From Sphingobacteriia bacterium (GTDB lineage: Bacteria; Bacteroidota; Bacteroidia; Chitinophagales; Chitinophagaceae), in NCBI GenBank assembly GCA_004294465.1, contig REAV01000082.1:1-17338 (forward strand): a stretch of DNA of 17,338 nucleotides. Reading direction: 5' to 3'. Position numbers and translations under genes: made by a program. How positions within the stretch are numbered: the stretch's first letter is position 1; each line of letters opens with the position of its first letter. The notes under the pieces are model-generated. The model was given only the letters and a program-made list of their open reading frames with translations, was not told the origin of the DNA and made no database searches. Of this stretch, positions 1-7,522 are shown one piece after another.

Positions 1-1139
1 GAACTGAATAAATTATTGGCTCCATTGGCAGGCAATGGACTGCTAGTTAAAGATTGAACCGAAGGATTATAAGGCCTGGATTCTCCCAAATCCATCAAAC
101 CCACAATATCACGAGCTTCAGTAGTGGCACCCGTTCTATTTGTAACCCAAACCTCTACTCGTTGAAGTTGAACCTGAGAATTCACCACGGGCAAATTCTT
201 CATGGTGTTATTGAAATTAGCACGAAAATAATTGCCTAATAAAAAGTGCCTGTTCTCTTCGTAATCATCCAATTTTTTTTGAAACGACTGAGTAGAAGCT
301 CCGCCTTGTAAGGATACTGTTTGTCTAGATGATCGTTGATTGGCCAATGCAGCTGTAACAAATAGTTTTCCAAATTGCAATTGAGTTTTTATTCCAAATA
401 AGTTCTGCGCACTTGCAATTAATGTTCCTCTTGATTGAAAAGAAATATTTCCAGCTTCTATACTTTTGATGATTTCATCATCCATTCCTTTATAGTCTAG
501 TTTCAATTGATTGTCAAAACCCAAATTTGACAATGTATTGTAATTGATAGGAAATTTTAACTTGTCCCCAATATTGGCATTTAAGTTGAGATTGGCATTC
601 ATATCAAAATCAAAACCACCATTCTTTCTTGCACGTTCCGGCAAAGTTGGGTTTTTGATATTCTGTCCTTGATAGCCTGCTAAAATATTCACTTCACCAC
701 TTGGTCTGATATCTACTTTTAAATTATTTCCACTCATTCCAAAAATGCGATCGAATAATTTATCATAAACACGCATTGGCGGACGCGCTACTTTTTTATT
801 CAACTGTGTTAAAGCATCTGCTCTCTTTTTAAAGTAGTCAGTTTCAGCTTGTTGATTTTGAATTCGCCAATATTCATCAAATTTTAGTGTAGTAGGTTTT
901 CTATAAATAGTTGATCCTATCTTTTCCTTAATGAAATAGGATTTTGTTTTTGGATCATACTCAACTGATTTTTTAATGAGCGAAGTATCATTTAAATCAA
1001 AAGGATTTTTATTAGAATTAGAAAATGGATCCCCCCTCCTGTCGCTTATTGGAAAACGCAGACTATCTTTCTGTTGTGCCAATAATGTTGCACAGATCAG
1101 CAGATAAATGATGGATAAAAGAATCCTTGATTGGAACAA
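1..1139 (-). CDS. sprA: Cell-surface protein SprA, N-terminal part (type IX secretion / gliding motility), cut by the left edge
   Basis: SprA is a very large outer-membrane protein that forms the translocation channel of the type IX secretion system and is needed for gliding in Bacteroidota. About 379 codons are present. The reading frame is open to the window edge. It begins with a signal peptide (a basic residue, then a run rich in Leu and Ile, then A-Q-Q) and contains stretches recognisable as SprA: QNIKNPTLPERARK, the repeated NLNLNANIGDKLKFPINY segment, and NRTGATTEARDIVGLMDLGE. An in-frame TAA lies at 1155-1157 and no ATG occurs before roughly codon 110, so the start must be the TTG at 1137-1139, which gives the signal peptide intact. 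It lies 39 bp after ruvA on the same strand, a pairing I recall from other Bacteroidota, and is probably cotranscribed with it. The identity is secure; the TTG start is inferred. Confidence 0.93.
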   Translation of the reverse strand, partial: MFQSRILLSIIYLLICATLLAQQKDSLRFPISDRRGDPFSNSNKNPFDLNDTSLIKKSVEYDPKTKSYFIKEKIGSTIYRKPTTLKFDEYWRIQNQQAETDYFKKRADALTQLNKKVARPPMRVYDKLFDRIFGMSGNNLKVDIRPSGEVNILAGYQGQNIKNPTLPERARKNGGFDFDMNANLNLNANIGDKLKFPINYNTLSNLGFDNQLKLDYKGMDDEIIKSIEAGNISFQSRGTLIASAQNLFGIKTQLQFGKLFVTAALANQRSSRQTVSLQGGASTQSFQKKLDDYEENRHFLLGNYFRANFNNTMKNLPVVNSQVQLQRVEVWVTNRTGATTEARDIVGLMDLGESRPYNPSVQSLTSSPLPANGANNLFS

Positions 1140-1178
1140 AAACGGTAAGCTTGATTAAGTAGAACTTTATGCGATCGC

Positions 1179-1763
1179 TTATAAGTTTTTAAGTGCTTGT
1201 TTAATAATATCTTCTAATGAATCATTTTCTGGTTGAGTTTGCAATACTTTCTTAACTGCCTGCTCTGCCATTACCCTCCCAATGCCCAATGAAATTAATG
1301 CATTTACAGCATCTGCATCGTTTTGAGGCTCACTAAATCCTGGCAAAATACTTTCATTGGATTGTTTGCCCAATTTATCCCTTAATTCAACGATTAAACG
1401 CTCCGCAGATTTCTTGCCAATTCCTTTAATTCCCTCTAATTGCTTTGTATTTCCCTGCACAATTGCTCTTGTGATTTCTGCTGGCTTTAACCCAGATAAC
1501 ATCATGCGAGCAGTTGAAGCTCCAACTCCAGAAACACTGATCAATTGCATAAACAATTCTTTTTCCGCCATATCTGCAAAACCAAATAGACTTTGCGCAT
1601 TTTCGGTAATATGCAGATAGGTAAATAACTGACCACTATCTTTATTACTGATAGCCGAATAAGTATTTAAACTAATATTCAACTCATATCCCACACCATT
1701 CACATCCACCACAATACGCGCAGGTGTTTTAACAGCGAAATGACCTCTAACGAATGCTATCAT
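1179..1763 (-). CDS. ruvA: Holliday junction branch migration protein RuvA
   Basis: RuvA binds four-way DNA junctions as a tetramer and loads the RuvB motor for branch migration in recombinational repair. The 194 residues match the usual family length of about 190-205. The N-terminal OB-fold opens with MIAFVRGHF and holds the D-V-N-G-V-G-Y-E signature at 20-27. Two helix-hairpin-helix motifs follow: S-V-S-G-V-G around 77-82, and G-I-K-G-I-G-K-K-S-A-E-R-L around 111-123. A linker near 132-148 leads to the C-terminal RuvB-binding domain (149-194). Its start is 99 bp from the divergent fabH start. sprA follows downstream on the same strand. I found no good TAnnTTTG promoter in the divergent gap. 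Nothing is missing from the protein. Confidence 0.96.
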   Translation of the reverse strand: MIAFVRGHFAVKTPARIVVDVNGVGYELNISLNTYSAISNKDSGQLFTYLHITENAQSLFGFADMAEKELFMQLISVSGVGASTARMMLSGLKPAEITRAIVQGNTKQLEGIKGIGKKSAERLIVELRDKLGKQSNESILPGFSEPQNDADAVNALISLGIGRVMAEQAVKKVLQTQPENDSLEDIIKQALKNL

Positions 1764-1862
1764 AAATGACCACTAAATTAGTAAAAAGAATGCAATTAGC
1801 TGTATCTTTAGGGTTTTATATAGTACCAAAAAGCATAATAATACCATCTAATTAGTAGAAAA

Positions 1863-2852
1863 ATGGAAAAAATTACAGCAGCCATTACAGCAGTAGGAGG
1901 TTATGTACCGGAAACAAAGCTTACCAATTTTGATTTGGAGAAAATGGTAGATACCAACGATGAATGGATCAGGAGCAGAACAGGTATCGAAGAAAGAAGA
2001 ATTTTGAAGGAACCAGGTAAAGGGAGCAGTGATATGGCCGTTCCAGCAATTGAAGAAATTTTGCGCAAAAAAAATATGGACGCAACAGAGATTGATTGCA
2101 TCATTTGTGCAACAGTTACTCCTGATATGGTCTTTCCGGCAACCGCAAATATTATAGCTGATAAAATTGGCGCTACCAATGCATGGGGCTATGACATGAG
2201 TGCCGCCTGTAGTGGATTTTTATACGCACTAACAACAGGTGCGATGTATATAGAAAGTGGACGTTACAAAAAAGTGATTGTTGTTGGTGTAGATAAAATG
2301 AGCGCCATTATTGATTATACTGATAGAGCTACTTGTATCATTTTTGGCGATGGAGCTGGTGCACTTTTATTAGAACCTTCTACAGATGCTAATGGAGTAA
2401 AAGACAGTATCCTAAGAAGTGATGGAAGCGGAAGACAATACTTACACATGAAAGCGGGCGGATCTGTAAAACCAGCAACCTTTGAAACCGTATTGGCTAA
2501 AGAACATTTTGCATACCAGGAAGGTCAAGCTGTTTTTAAGTTTGCCGTAAAAGGCATGGCAGATGTTAGTGCCGAATTATTGGAAAGAAATCAATTAACC
2601 GGAGAAGACATTGCATGGCTCGTTCCTCATCAAGCCAATTTAAGAATCATTGATGCAACTGCCAATAGAATGGGATTGCCCAAGGAAAAAGTAATGATCA
2701 ATATTCAAAAATACGGAAACACTACTGCCGCAACACTTCCGCTTTGTTTATGGAATTGGGAAAGCCAATTAAAAAAAGGAGATAATATTGTTCTTGCTGC
2801 ATTTGGCGGTGGATTTACCTGGGGTGCTACTTTGGTGAAATGGGCTTACTAG
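1863..2852 (+). CDS. fabH: Beta-ketoacyl-[ACP] synthase III (FabH)
   Basis: FabH starts type II fatty-acid synthesis in the cytoplasm by condensing an acyl-CoA primer with malonyl-ACP. The 329-residue protein has the usual length and the complete Cys-His-Asn triad: C116 in S-A-A-C-S-G-F, H256 in V-P-H-Q-A-N, and N286 in Y-G-N-T-T-A-A. The N-terminal [16 protein letters not shown] block (31-46) is characteristic of KAS III, and the C-terminal F-G-G-G-F-T-W-G loop is intact. It is the first gene of a plus-strand run and is divergent from ruvA. The rpmF and plsX genes that often precede fabH are not here, so this may be a second copy. The stop codon TAG overlaps the first bases of a 21-bp tandem repeat. 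A related KAS III-type enzyme cannot be fully excluded, but the motifs fit FabH closely. Confidence 0.93.
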   Translation: MEKITAAITAVGGYVPETKLTNFDLEKMVDTNDEWIRSRTGIEERRILKEPGKGSSDMAVPAIEEILRKKNMDATEIDCIICATVTPDMVFPATANIIADKIGATNAWGYDMSAACSGFLYALTTGAMYIESGRYKKVIVVGVDKMSAIIDYTDRATCIIFGDGAGALLLEPSTDANGVKDSILRSDGSGRQYLHMKAGGSVKPATFETVLAKEHFAYQEGQAVFKFAVKGMADVSAELLERNQLTGEDIAWLVPHQANLRIIDATANRMGLPKEKVMINIQKYGNTTAATLPLCLWNWESQLKKGDNIVLAAFGGGFTWGATLVKWAY

Positions 2853-2913
2853 AGATATGAGATAAAAGATAAGAGATATGAGATAAGAGATAAGAGATAT
2901 GAGATAAAAATTA
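2851..2913 (+). repeat. Three tandem copies of a 21-bp AT-rich repeat between fabH and the PLP-enzyme gene
   Basis: Three consecutive 21-bp units lie at 2851-2871, 2872-2892 and 2893-2913. Each begins with AGAGATATGAGATAA. Units 1 and 2 differ by one base, and unit 3 diverges only in its last few bases. The array begins inside the fabH stop codon and ends six bases before the next start codon, so it fills almost the whole intergenic gap. Strand bias is extreme: there is no C in the units, which consist of A, G and T only. Its function is unknown. Confidence 0.9.
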
Positions 2914-2919
2914 AAAGTT

Positions 2920-4143
2920 ATGAGTAGTCAACAAAAATTTTCTGGAATGGGAACTGCAGCAATTCATGCTTCTGGGCATAATAATGCAGACCATGCACAT
3001 CTCACACCGATTTATGCTAGTTCTACTTTTAGTTTTGATACTGCTGAGGAAGGCAGTGAAAGATTTGCAGGAAAAGATAAATCAAAAATATATAGCAGAT
3101 GGGGTAACCCTAGTTTTACAACTGCTGCTGAAACAATTGAAGCATTGGAGTCCTTTGGGCTATTAGATCAACACTATCAACCTTTACAATTAAAAGCATT
3201 ACTTCATTCAAGTGGTCAAGCGGCATTGACTACTTTATTTTTAGGCAATCTACAATCAGGGGATGCTATTCTCTCCCACCATGCATTGTATGGCGGAACA
3301 TATGAATTATTATTGAAAGTATTAGAAGGTACCGGAATCAATACAATATTGATTGATTTAATTGATGCCGCAACTATTGAAGCCACTTTATCCAATAATA
3401 AAAATATCAAACTCATTCATATTGAAACTCCCTCGAATCCTACTTTGCGTTGTATTGATATCGAAATGGTTTGCACTGTAGCCAAAAAATTCAATGTATT
3501 GGTTTCAGTAGATAATACTGCAGCAACTCCTTACTTACAACAACCTTTTGCGTTTGGGGCAGATTTTGTAATGCATTCAACCACCAAATTTTTAAACGGT
3601 CATGGCACTGCAATTGGTGGGGTTTTATTAGGTAAAAATCTAGAGAAAATGAATGGCCAGATATGGAAGTGGCATGTACTATTAGGTGGAAATGCCAATC
3701 CCTTTGATGCTTTTTTACTTACACAAGGAATGAAAACATTAGAGTTAAGAATGGAGCGTCATTGTCATAACGCCATGGATGTTGCTGGTTTTTTAGAACA
3801 ACACCCTGCAGTTGAAAAAGTAAATTATAGTGGCTTACCCTCTCACCCAGATTATGCTATTGCCATGAAACAAATGAGGCATGCTGGAGCATTAATGAGT
3901 TTTGAATTGAAAGGTGGATTAGAAGCAGGACGGGCATTTATTAACCGACTTCAAATGTGTGTAAAAGCCATTTCATTTGGCACACCAGATACATTATTAT
4001 CACATCCTGCAAGCATGAGTCATATGGGAATTCCCAGAGAAGAAAGATTGAAATTTGGAATTACTGACGGCCTAATTCGTTTAAGTGTAGGTGTAGAAAA
4101 TATTGAAGATATTATCAATGATTTCAGTCAAGCATTGAGTTGA
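2920..4143 (+). CDS. Cys/Met metabolism PLP-dependent enzyme (trans-sulfuration family)
   Basis: This is a fold-type I PLP enzyme of the family that holds cystathionine gamma-synthase, cystathionine gamma-lyase, O-acetylhomoserine sulfhydrylase and methionine gamma-lyase. The 407 residues are the normal length. Visible signatures are Y58 and R60 in Y-S-R-W-G-N-P (phosphate contact from the neighbouring subunit), S98-G99-Q100, Y124 in A-L-Y-G-G-T-Y (ring stacking), D198 in V-D-N-T, and the PLP-binding K223 in H-S-T-T-K-F-L-N-G-H. The residue matching the active-site Cys of methionine gamma-lyase is Gly126, which argues against that activity. The substrate cannot be fixed from the sequence; sulfhydrylation of an activated homoserine or a cystathionine reaction is most likely. 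It lies 67 bp after fabH, separated by the tandem repeat, and 53 bp before the acetyltransferase gene. Confidence 0.88.
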   Translation: MSSQQKFSGMGTAAIHASGHNNADHAHLTPIYASSTFSFDTAEEGSERFAGKDKSKIYSRWGNPSFTTAAETIEALESFGLLDQHYQPLQLKALLHSSGQAALTTLFLGNLQSGDAILSHHALYGGTYELLLKVLEGTGINTILIDLIDAATIEATLSNNKNIKLIHIETPSNPTLRCIDIEMVCTVAKKFNVLVSVDNTAATPYLQQPFAFGADFVMHSTTKFLNGHGTAIGGVLLGKNLEKMNGQIWKWHVLLGGNANPFDAFLLTQGMKTLELRMERHCHNAMDVAGFLEQHPAVEKVNYSGLPSHPDYAIAMKQMRHAGALMSFELKGGLEAGRAFINRLQMCVKAISFGTPDTLLSHPASMSHMGIPREERLKFGITDGLIRLSVGVENIEDIINDFSQALS

Positions 4144-4145
4144 TC

Positions 4146-4183
4146 AATCAAATTGAACTCTTGTTTTAAAATTCAAATTGATT
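4146..4183. repeat. Short AT-rich inverted repeat in the gap before the acetyltransferase gene
   Basis: AATCAAATTGAA at 4146-4157 and TTCAAATTGATT at 4172-4183 are inverted copies with one central mismatch and a 14-base spacer. The repeat sits just behind the stop codon of the PLP enzyme and ahead of the next ATG. It could be a weak attenuating hairpin or an operator, but it is AT-rich and lacks a clean T-run, so I do not call it a terminator. Confidence 0.35.
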
Positions 4184-4196
4184 AAAATAATTTCCA

Positions 4197-4658
4197 ATGA
4201 TCACTATTAGAAGAGCAGCGCAAAAAGACTGTGTAAGAATTCTTGAATTAATTCAGGAATTAGCTGATTTTGAAAAAGCTCCTGATGAAGTAACCGTTAC
4301 ACTCGACCATTTTATAGAAAGTGGATTTGGCCAAAATCCAGTTTGGTGGGCATTTGTAGCCGAAGAAACTGAATCTACTGAAAGTCAACCTATTATACAT
4401 GGATTTGCCCTGTATTATATTCGATATAGCACATGGAAAGGCCAGAGAATGTATTTAGAAGATATACTGGTTACAAAAAAAATGCGAGGTAAACATATCG
4501 GAAAGCAACTTTTTGAACGTTTAATGGTTGAAGCTAAGGAGAAAAACCTTAAAGGGATTGTATGGCAGGTACTCAATTGGAACGAACCAGCTATTCAATT
4601 CTATAAAAAATATAATGCTAGCTTTGATGGAGAATGGATCAATTGTAGCATCAATTGA
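4197..4658 (+). CDS. GNAT family N-acetyltransferase, spermidine/spermine acetyltransferase (SSAT) type
   Basis: This protein transfers an acetyl group from acetyl-CoA to an amine. The 153 residues cover one complete GNAT fold: strand 1 with M-I-T-I-R-R-A near the start, Y-L-E-D-I-L-V at 86-92 (beta-4), the acetyl-CoA pyrophosphate loop M-R-G-K-H-I-G-K at 96-103, and W-N-E-P-A-I-Q-F-Y-K-K at 118-128, with Y126 in the position of the usual catalytic tyrosine. The Y-L-E-D and W-N-E-P-x-I-x-F-Y combination, with F-E-K-A-P-D-E-V near residue 25, is close to the eukaryotic SSAT/thialysine acetyltransferase group, so a polyamine or lysine-like substrate is plausible but unproven. It sits between the PLP enzyme (53 bp) and the GH5 gene (21 bp) on one strand and is probably cotranscribed. 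Confidence 0.88.
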   Translation: MITIRRAAQKDCVRILELIQELADFEKAPDEVTVTLDHFIESGFGQNPVWWAFVAEETESTESQPIIHGFALYYIRYSTWKGQRMYLEDILVTKKMRGKHIGKQLFERLMVEAKEKNLKGIVWQVLNWNEPAIQFYKKYNASFDGEWINCSIN

Positions 4659-4679
4659 TTGTACTGTTCAAAATAAACT

Positions 4680-5858
4680 ATGATAAAATCATCCCATTTT
4701 TTATTAGTCATTCTAATAATTGGATGTTCTTATGGGTGTAGTAAAAACTCAGAGAACATACCAACCACAGAAAATTCTGTTGGATTTTCAGGACGCGCCA
4801 TTGATAGATTGGCTGTTGGGATAAACTTGAGTAATTGGTTTAACGATTATTCTGATAGAGCACAATTTGGAACTCGATACTCAACAAATCATTTTACTCA
4901 AATCAAAAATGCTGGATTTACCTATGTCAGAATTCCTGTTGGCCCATCTATTATTTGTGACCCTTCCAATATTGCCAGTATTCAAACAGCCAATTTAAAT
5001 TTTCTAGACCAGGCCATAAAAAATATTACTTCAGTTGGGCTTTCTGTTACTATTGATATACATTCTAGTAATCCATCATTTGAGTCTAAAATAGCAACAG
5101 ACCCGGTTTCTAGAGCCGCGTTTCGACAATTCTGGAAAAATATGGCGAGCTATTTTAAAAAATACGATACTACTCAAGTGTTTTTTGAAATTTTTAATGA
5201 GCCACATATAGGGGCTACACAAAGTGTTGCTGGCATAGATAAAAATTGGTGGGCACCTGTTCAAGGCTCAATTATTCAATCGATAAGGGAAGCTGCTCCT
5301 GATCATTATATCATTGCTGGTGCAGAAAATTGGAATAACTGGTATGATTTGTCTACGCTAAAACCATATTCTGGAAAAAACATTGTTTACAATTTTCATC
5401 TTTATGAGCCTTTTGTTTTTACTCATCAGGGTGCAACTTGGGTGGGAAGCCCTTATGATCAATTAAAAAATTTACCTTATCCGGGTAGTCCTCAAAACGT
5501 GTTGGCATTGGCCAATAATGCTCCTAGCACAGATGCCAAATTTTTAATTACCTGGTATGGCTCCCAACGATACAATGCCGATTCTTTGAATTTAAAAATA
5601 AGACAGGTCTATAATTGGGGCAATCAAAATAAGATTCCTGTAATATGTAATGAATTTGGAGTTTACAGACCCTTTGTTTCATTAGAAAGCAAAAATCAAT
5701 ATGTTCAAGACATGCGTACCTTATTAACCAAATATAAAATGGGTTGGGGTGTATGGGATTACGATGATACATTTGGAATAACCAGCTATCCGAATAATTC
5801 AAGGTCTGGAACCCCTAATTGGGATGCCAATATTCTTTCATCATTAGGATTAAAATAA
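4680..5858 (+). CDS. Glycoside hydrolase family 5 (cellulase-like) lipoprotein
   Basis: This is a retaining endo-acting beta-glycanase of the GH5 fold, probably exported and lipid-anchored. The N-terminus is basic, then hydrophobic (residues 7-14), and offers two possible lipobox cysteines: C16 in I-I-G-C and C20 in S-Y-G-C. The catalytic TIM barrel runs from about residue 40 to 390. The acid/base is E174 in E-I-F-N-E-P-H and the nucleophile is E325 in V-I-C-N-E-F-G. R84 (V-R-I-P), H128 (D-I-H-S-S) and H240/Y242 (F-H-L-Y-E-P) match the other conserved GH5 active-site positions. There is no carbohydrate-binding module and no type IX secretion C-terminal domain. The natural substrate (cellulose, glucomannan or another beta-glucan) cannot be told from the sequence. 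No SusC/SusD pair is next to it. It converges on fabD with only 3 bp between the stop codons. Confidence 0.9.
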   Translation: MIKSSHFLLVILIIGCSYGCSKNSENIPTTENSVGFSGRAIDRLAVGINLSNWFNDYSDRAQFGTRYSTNHFTQIKNAGFTYVRIPVGPSIICDPSNIASIQTANLNFLDQAIKNITSVGLSVTIDIHSSNPSFESKIATDPVSRAAFRQFWKNMASYFKKYDTTQVFFEIFNEPHIGATQSVAGIDKNWWAPVQGSIIQSIREAAPDHYIIAGAENWNNWYDLSTLKPYSGKNIVYNFHLYEPFVFTHQGATWVGSPYDQLKNLPYPGSPQNVLALANNAPSTDAKFLITWYGSQRYNADSLNLKIRQVYNWGNQNKIPVICNEFGVYRPFVSLESKNQYVQDMRTLLTKYKMGWGVWDYDDTFGITSYPNNSRSGTPNWDANILSSLGLK

Positions 5859-5861
5859 AGT

Positions 5862-6758
5862 TTAATTCACTCCATCTACCATTATTGAATTCCCTGCAAT
5901 TTTTCCAATTAATCCTTGCAATACTTTACCTGGACCACATTCAGTAAAATGAGTAGCTCCATCAGTTACCATTTGCTGAACGCATTGCGTCCATTTTACA
6001 GCACCAGTAAGTTGTTCAATCAAATTATTCTTGATGGTTGCTGGATCAGTAATTGCCTTAGCAACAACATTTTGATACACTGCACAATTTGGAGCATGAA
6101 ATGTGGTTGATTGTATGGCTGCAGCTAGTTCTTCTTTTGCCGGAGTCATCAATGGTGAATGAAATGCTCCTCCAACAGGTAGTACCAATGCACGTTTTGC
6201 TCCTGCTTCTTTCATTTTTATGCAAGCAATATCAATCCCTTTAATAGACCCACTAATTACCAATTGACCAGGGCAATTGTAGTTTGCTGGAACCACTATT
6301 TCTCCTGTTTCATTTTGTATTGCTAAACATATTTCTTCTACTTTTTCATCTGCTAAATTTAACACAGCAGCCATTGTGGAAGGATTCAATTCACATGCTT
6401 TCTGCATAGCAATGGCTCTGATACTTACCAAACGAAGGGCGTCTTCAAAACTCAATACTCCGTTGGCTACCAAGGCAGAGAACTCTCCCAAAGAATGCCC
6501 TGCAACCATTGACGGCTGAGCATTCTCAATTGTTTTATATGCAGCAATTGAGTGCAGAAAAATAGCAGGTTGGGTAATATTGGTTTGTTTTAATGCTTCA
6601 TCAGATCCGGTAAACATCGTATCGGTGATGCGAAAGCCCAATATGTCATTGGCTTGTTCAAACAATTCTTTTACGGCTGAATGGGTATCATAAAGATTTT
6701 TACCCATTCCAGAAAACTGTGCTCCTTGTCCAGGAAAAACAAATGCATGCATAGACAT
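5862..6758 (-). CDS. fabD: Malonyl CoA-acyl carrier protein transacylase (FabD)
   Basis: FabD moves malonyl from CoA to ACP and so supplies the extender unit for fatty-acid synthesis. The 298 residues match the family. The oxyanion-loop motif P-G-Q-G-A-Q is at 9-14, the nucleophile S89 is in G-H-S-L-G-E-F, R114 in V-S-I-R-A-I-A-M-Q binds the malonyl carboxylate, and H200 in G-G-A-F-H-S-P-L-M completes the dyad. N160 and Q165 in A-N-Y-N-C-P-G-Q match the conserved substrate-side N-x-N-x-P-x-Q segment. M1 and M3 are both possible starts; the difference is trivial. It follows folE by 44 bp on the same strand and ends 3 bp from the convergent GH5 gene. Its metabolic partner fabH is about 3 kb away on the other strand. 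Confidence 0.95.
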   Translation of the reverse strand: MSMHAFVFPGQGAQFSGMGKNLYDTHSAVKELFEQANDILGFRITDTMFTGSDEALKQTNITQPAIFLHSIAAYKTIENAQPSMVAGHSLGEFSALVANGVLSFEDALRLVSIRAIAMQKACELNPSTMAAVLNLADEKVEEICLAIQNETGEIVVPANYNCPGQLVISGSIKGIDIACIKMKEAGAKRALVLPVGGAFHSPLMTPAKEELAAAIQSTTFHAPNCAVYQNVVAKAITDPATIKNNLIEQLTGAVKWTQCVQQMVTDGATHFTECGPGKVLQGLIGKIAGNSIMVDGVN

Positions 6759-6802
6759 AAATGAGAAATTTATGCAGCAAAATAAGTGATTTTACAGATA
6801 TT

Positions 6803-7522
6803 CTAGAATTCAGTTTTTAATTCCAAATACCTTAAAAATTCTTCTTTTCTCTTATCTTCTTTGAATTTACCACCATAGAATGCAGTAATTGTAGATGAAG
6901 TATCATCTTCAACGCCTCTACTAGCAACACATAAATGTTTTGCATCAATCACTATTGCCACATCTTCAGTTCCAAGTGCAACCTGTAATTCCTTGGCTAT
7001 TTGAACAGTTAATCGTTCTTGAACCTGTGGTCTTTTAGCAAAATATTCTACTAAACGATTTAGTTTACTTAATCCGATTACTTTACCATTGCTTATATAT
7101 GCAACATGCGCTTTCCCAATAATAGGCACAAAGTGGTGTTCGCAGTTACTATAAAATGAAATGTTTTTTTCAACCAACATTTCATTGTACTTGTATTTAT
7201 TTTCAAATAAAGCAATAGATGGCTTATTAGCAGGATTCAATCCGCTAAAAATTTCTTTAATAAACATTTTTGCAACACGCTTTGGTGTTCCTTTTAAACT
7301 ATCATCAGTAAGATCCAATCCCATCGTTTCCATGATAGCTTTGAAATGGCCCTGAATAATGTCCATTTTTTCTTCCTCCGATTTGGCAAAAGCATCTTTA
7401 ACCATTGGAGTATCAATAGAAGTACTGATATGACTATCGCCCATCTCTTCTATCATTTCTTCTGTGAATTCTATTTTATCTCCGTTAAGACGGATATTCG
7501 ACAAAATTTCGCTCTGTTTCAT
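6803..7522 (-). CDS. folE: GTP cyclohydrolase I (FolE)
   Basis: FolE converts GTP to 7,8-dihydroneopterin triphosphate, the entry step for folate, biopterin-type and 7-deazaguanine compounds. The zinc ligands are visible: C127 and H130 in S-N-C-E-H-H, and C198 in H-L-C-V-A-S-R-G. Other conserved elements are L-K-G-T-P-K-R-V-A-K-M near 77-86, the G-L-S-K-L-N-R-L-V-E block at 150-159, and R-P-Q-V-Q-E-R-L around 164-171. The start given (ATG at 7520-7522) makes 239 residues and overlaps the 3' end of the upstream PTPS gene by 38 bp. An in-frame ATG at codon 23 (near 7456), preceded by an AG-rich stretch, would remove the overlap and keep all conserved residues, since the recognisable domain begins near G-D-S-H-I-S. 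The upstream PTPS is complete at its C-terminus, so the overlap is not a frameshift artefact. Confidence 0.94.
   Translation of the reverse strand: MKQSEILSNIRLNGDKIEFTEEMIEEMGDSHISTSIDTPMVKDAFAKSEEEKMDIIQGHFKAIMETMGLDLTDDSLKGTPKRVAKMFIKEIFSGLNPANKPSIALFENKYKYNEMLVEKNISFYSNCEHHFVPIIGKAHVAYISNGKVIGLSKLNRLVEYFAKRPQVQERLTVQIAKELQVALGTEDVAIVIDAKHLCVASRGVEDDTSSTITAFYGGKFKEDKRKEEFLRYLELKTEF

Noticed and set aside
54..239. Plus-strand open frame of 61 codons near the left edge
   Set aside because: It lies wholly inside the minus-strand sprA frame, which has unmistakable family motifs.
1764..1862. Promoters in the ruvA-fabH divergent gap
   Set aside because: A near-match to the -7 box (TATCTTTA at 1803-1810) has no TTG partner at suitable spacing, and nothing better is seen on the other strand.
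2851..2913. Tandem 21-bp repeats considered as a CRISPR array
   Set aside because: The units are directly adjacent with no spacers, are low in complexity, and no cas gene is present.
4146..4183. Inverted repeat after the PLP enzyme considered as a rho-independent terminator
   Set aside because: The stem is AT-rich with a central mismatch and has no T-run immediately after it.
7485..7522. PTPS/folE overlap considered as a frameshifted fusion gene
   Set aside because: PTPS has its full C-terminus (L-Y-E-T-E then V-E-Y) and FolE its full domain, so they are two intact genes.
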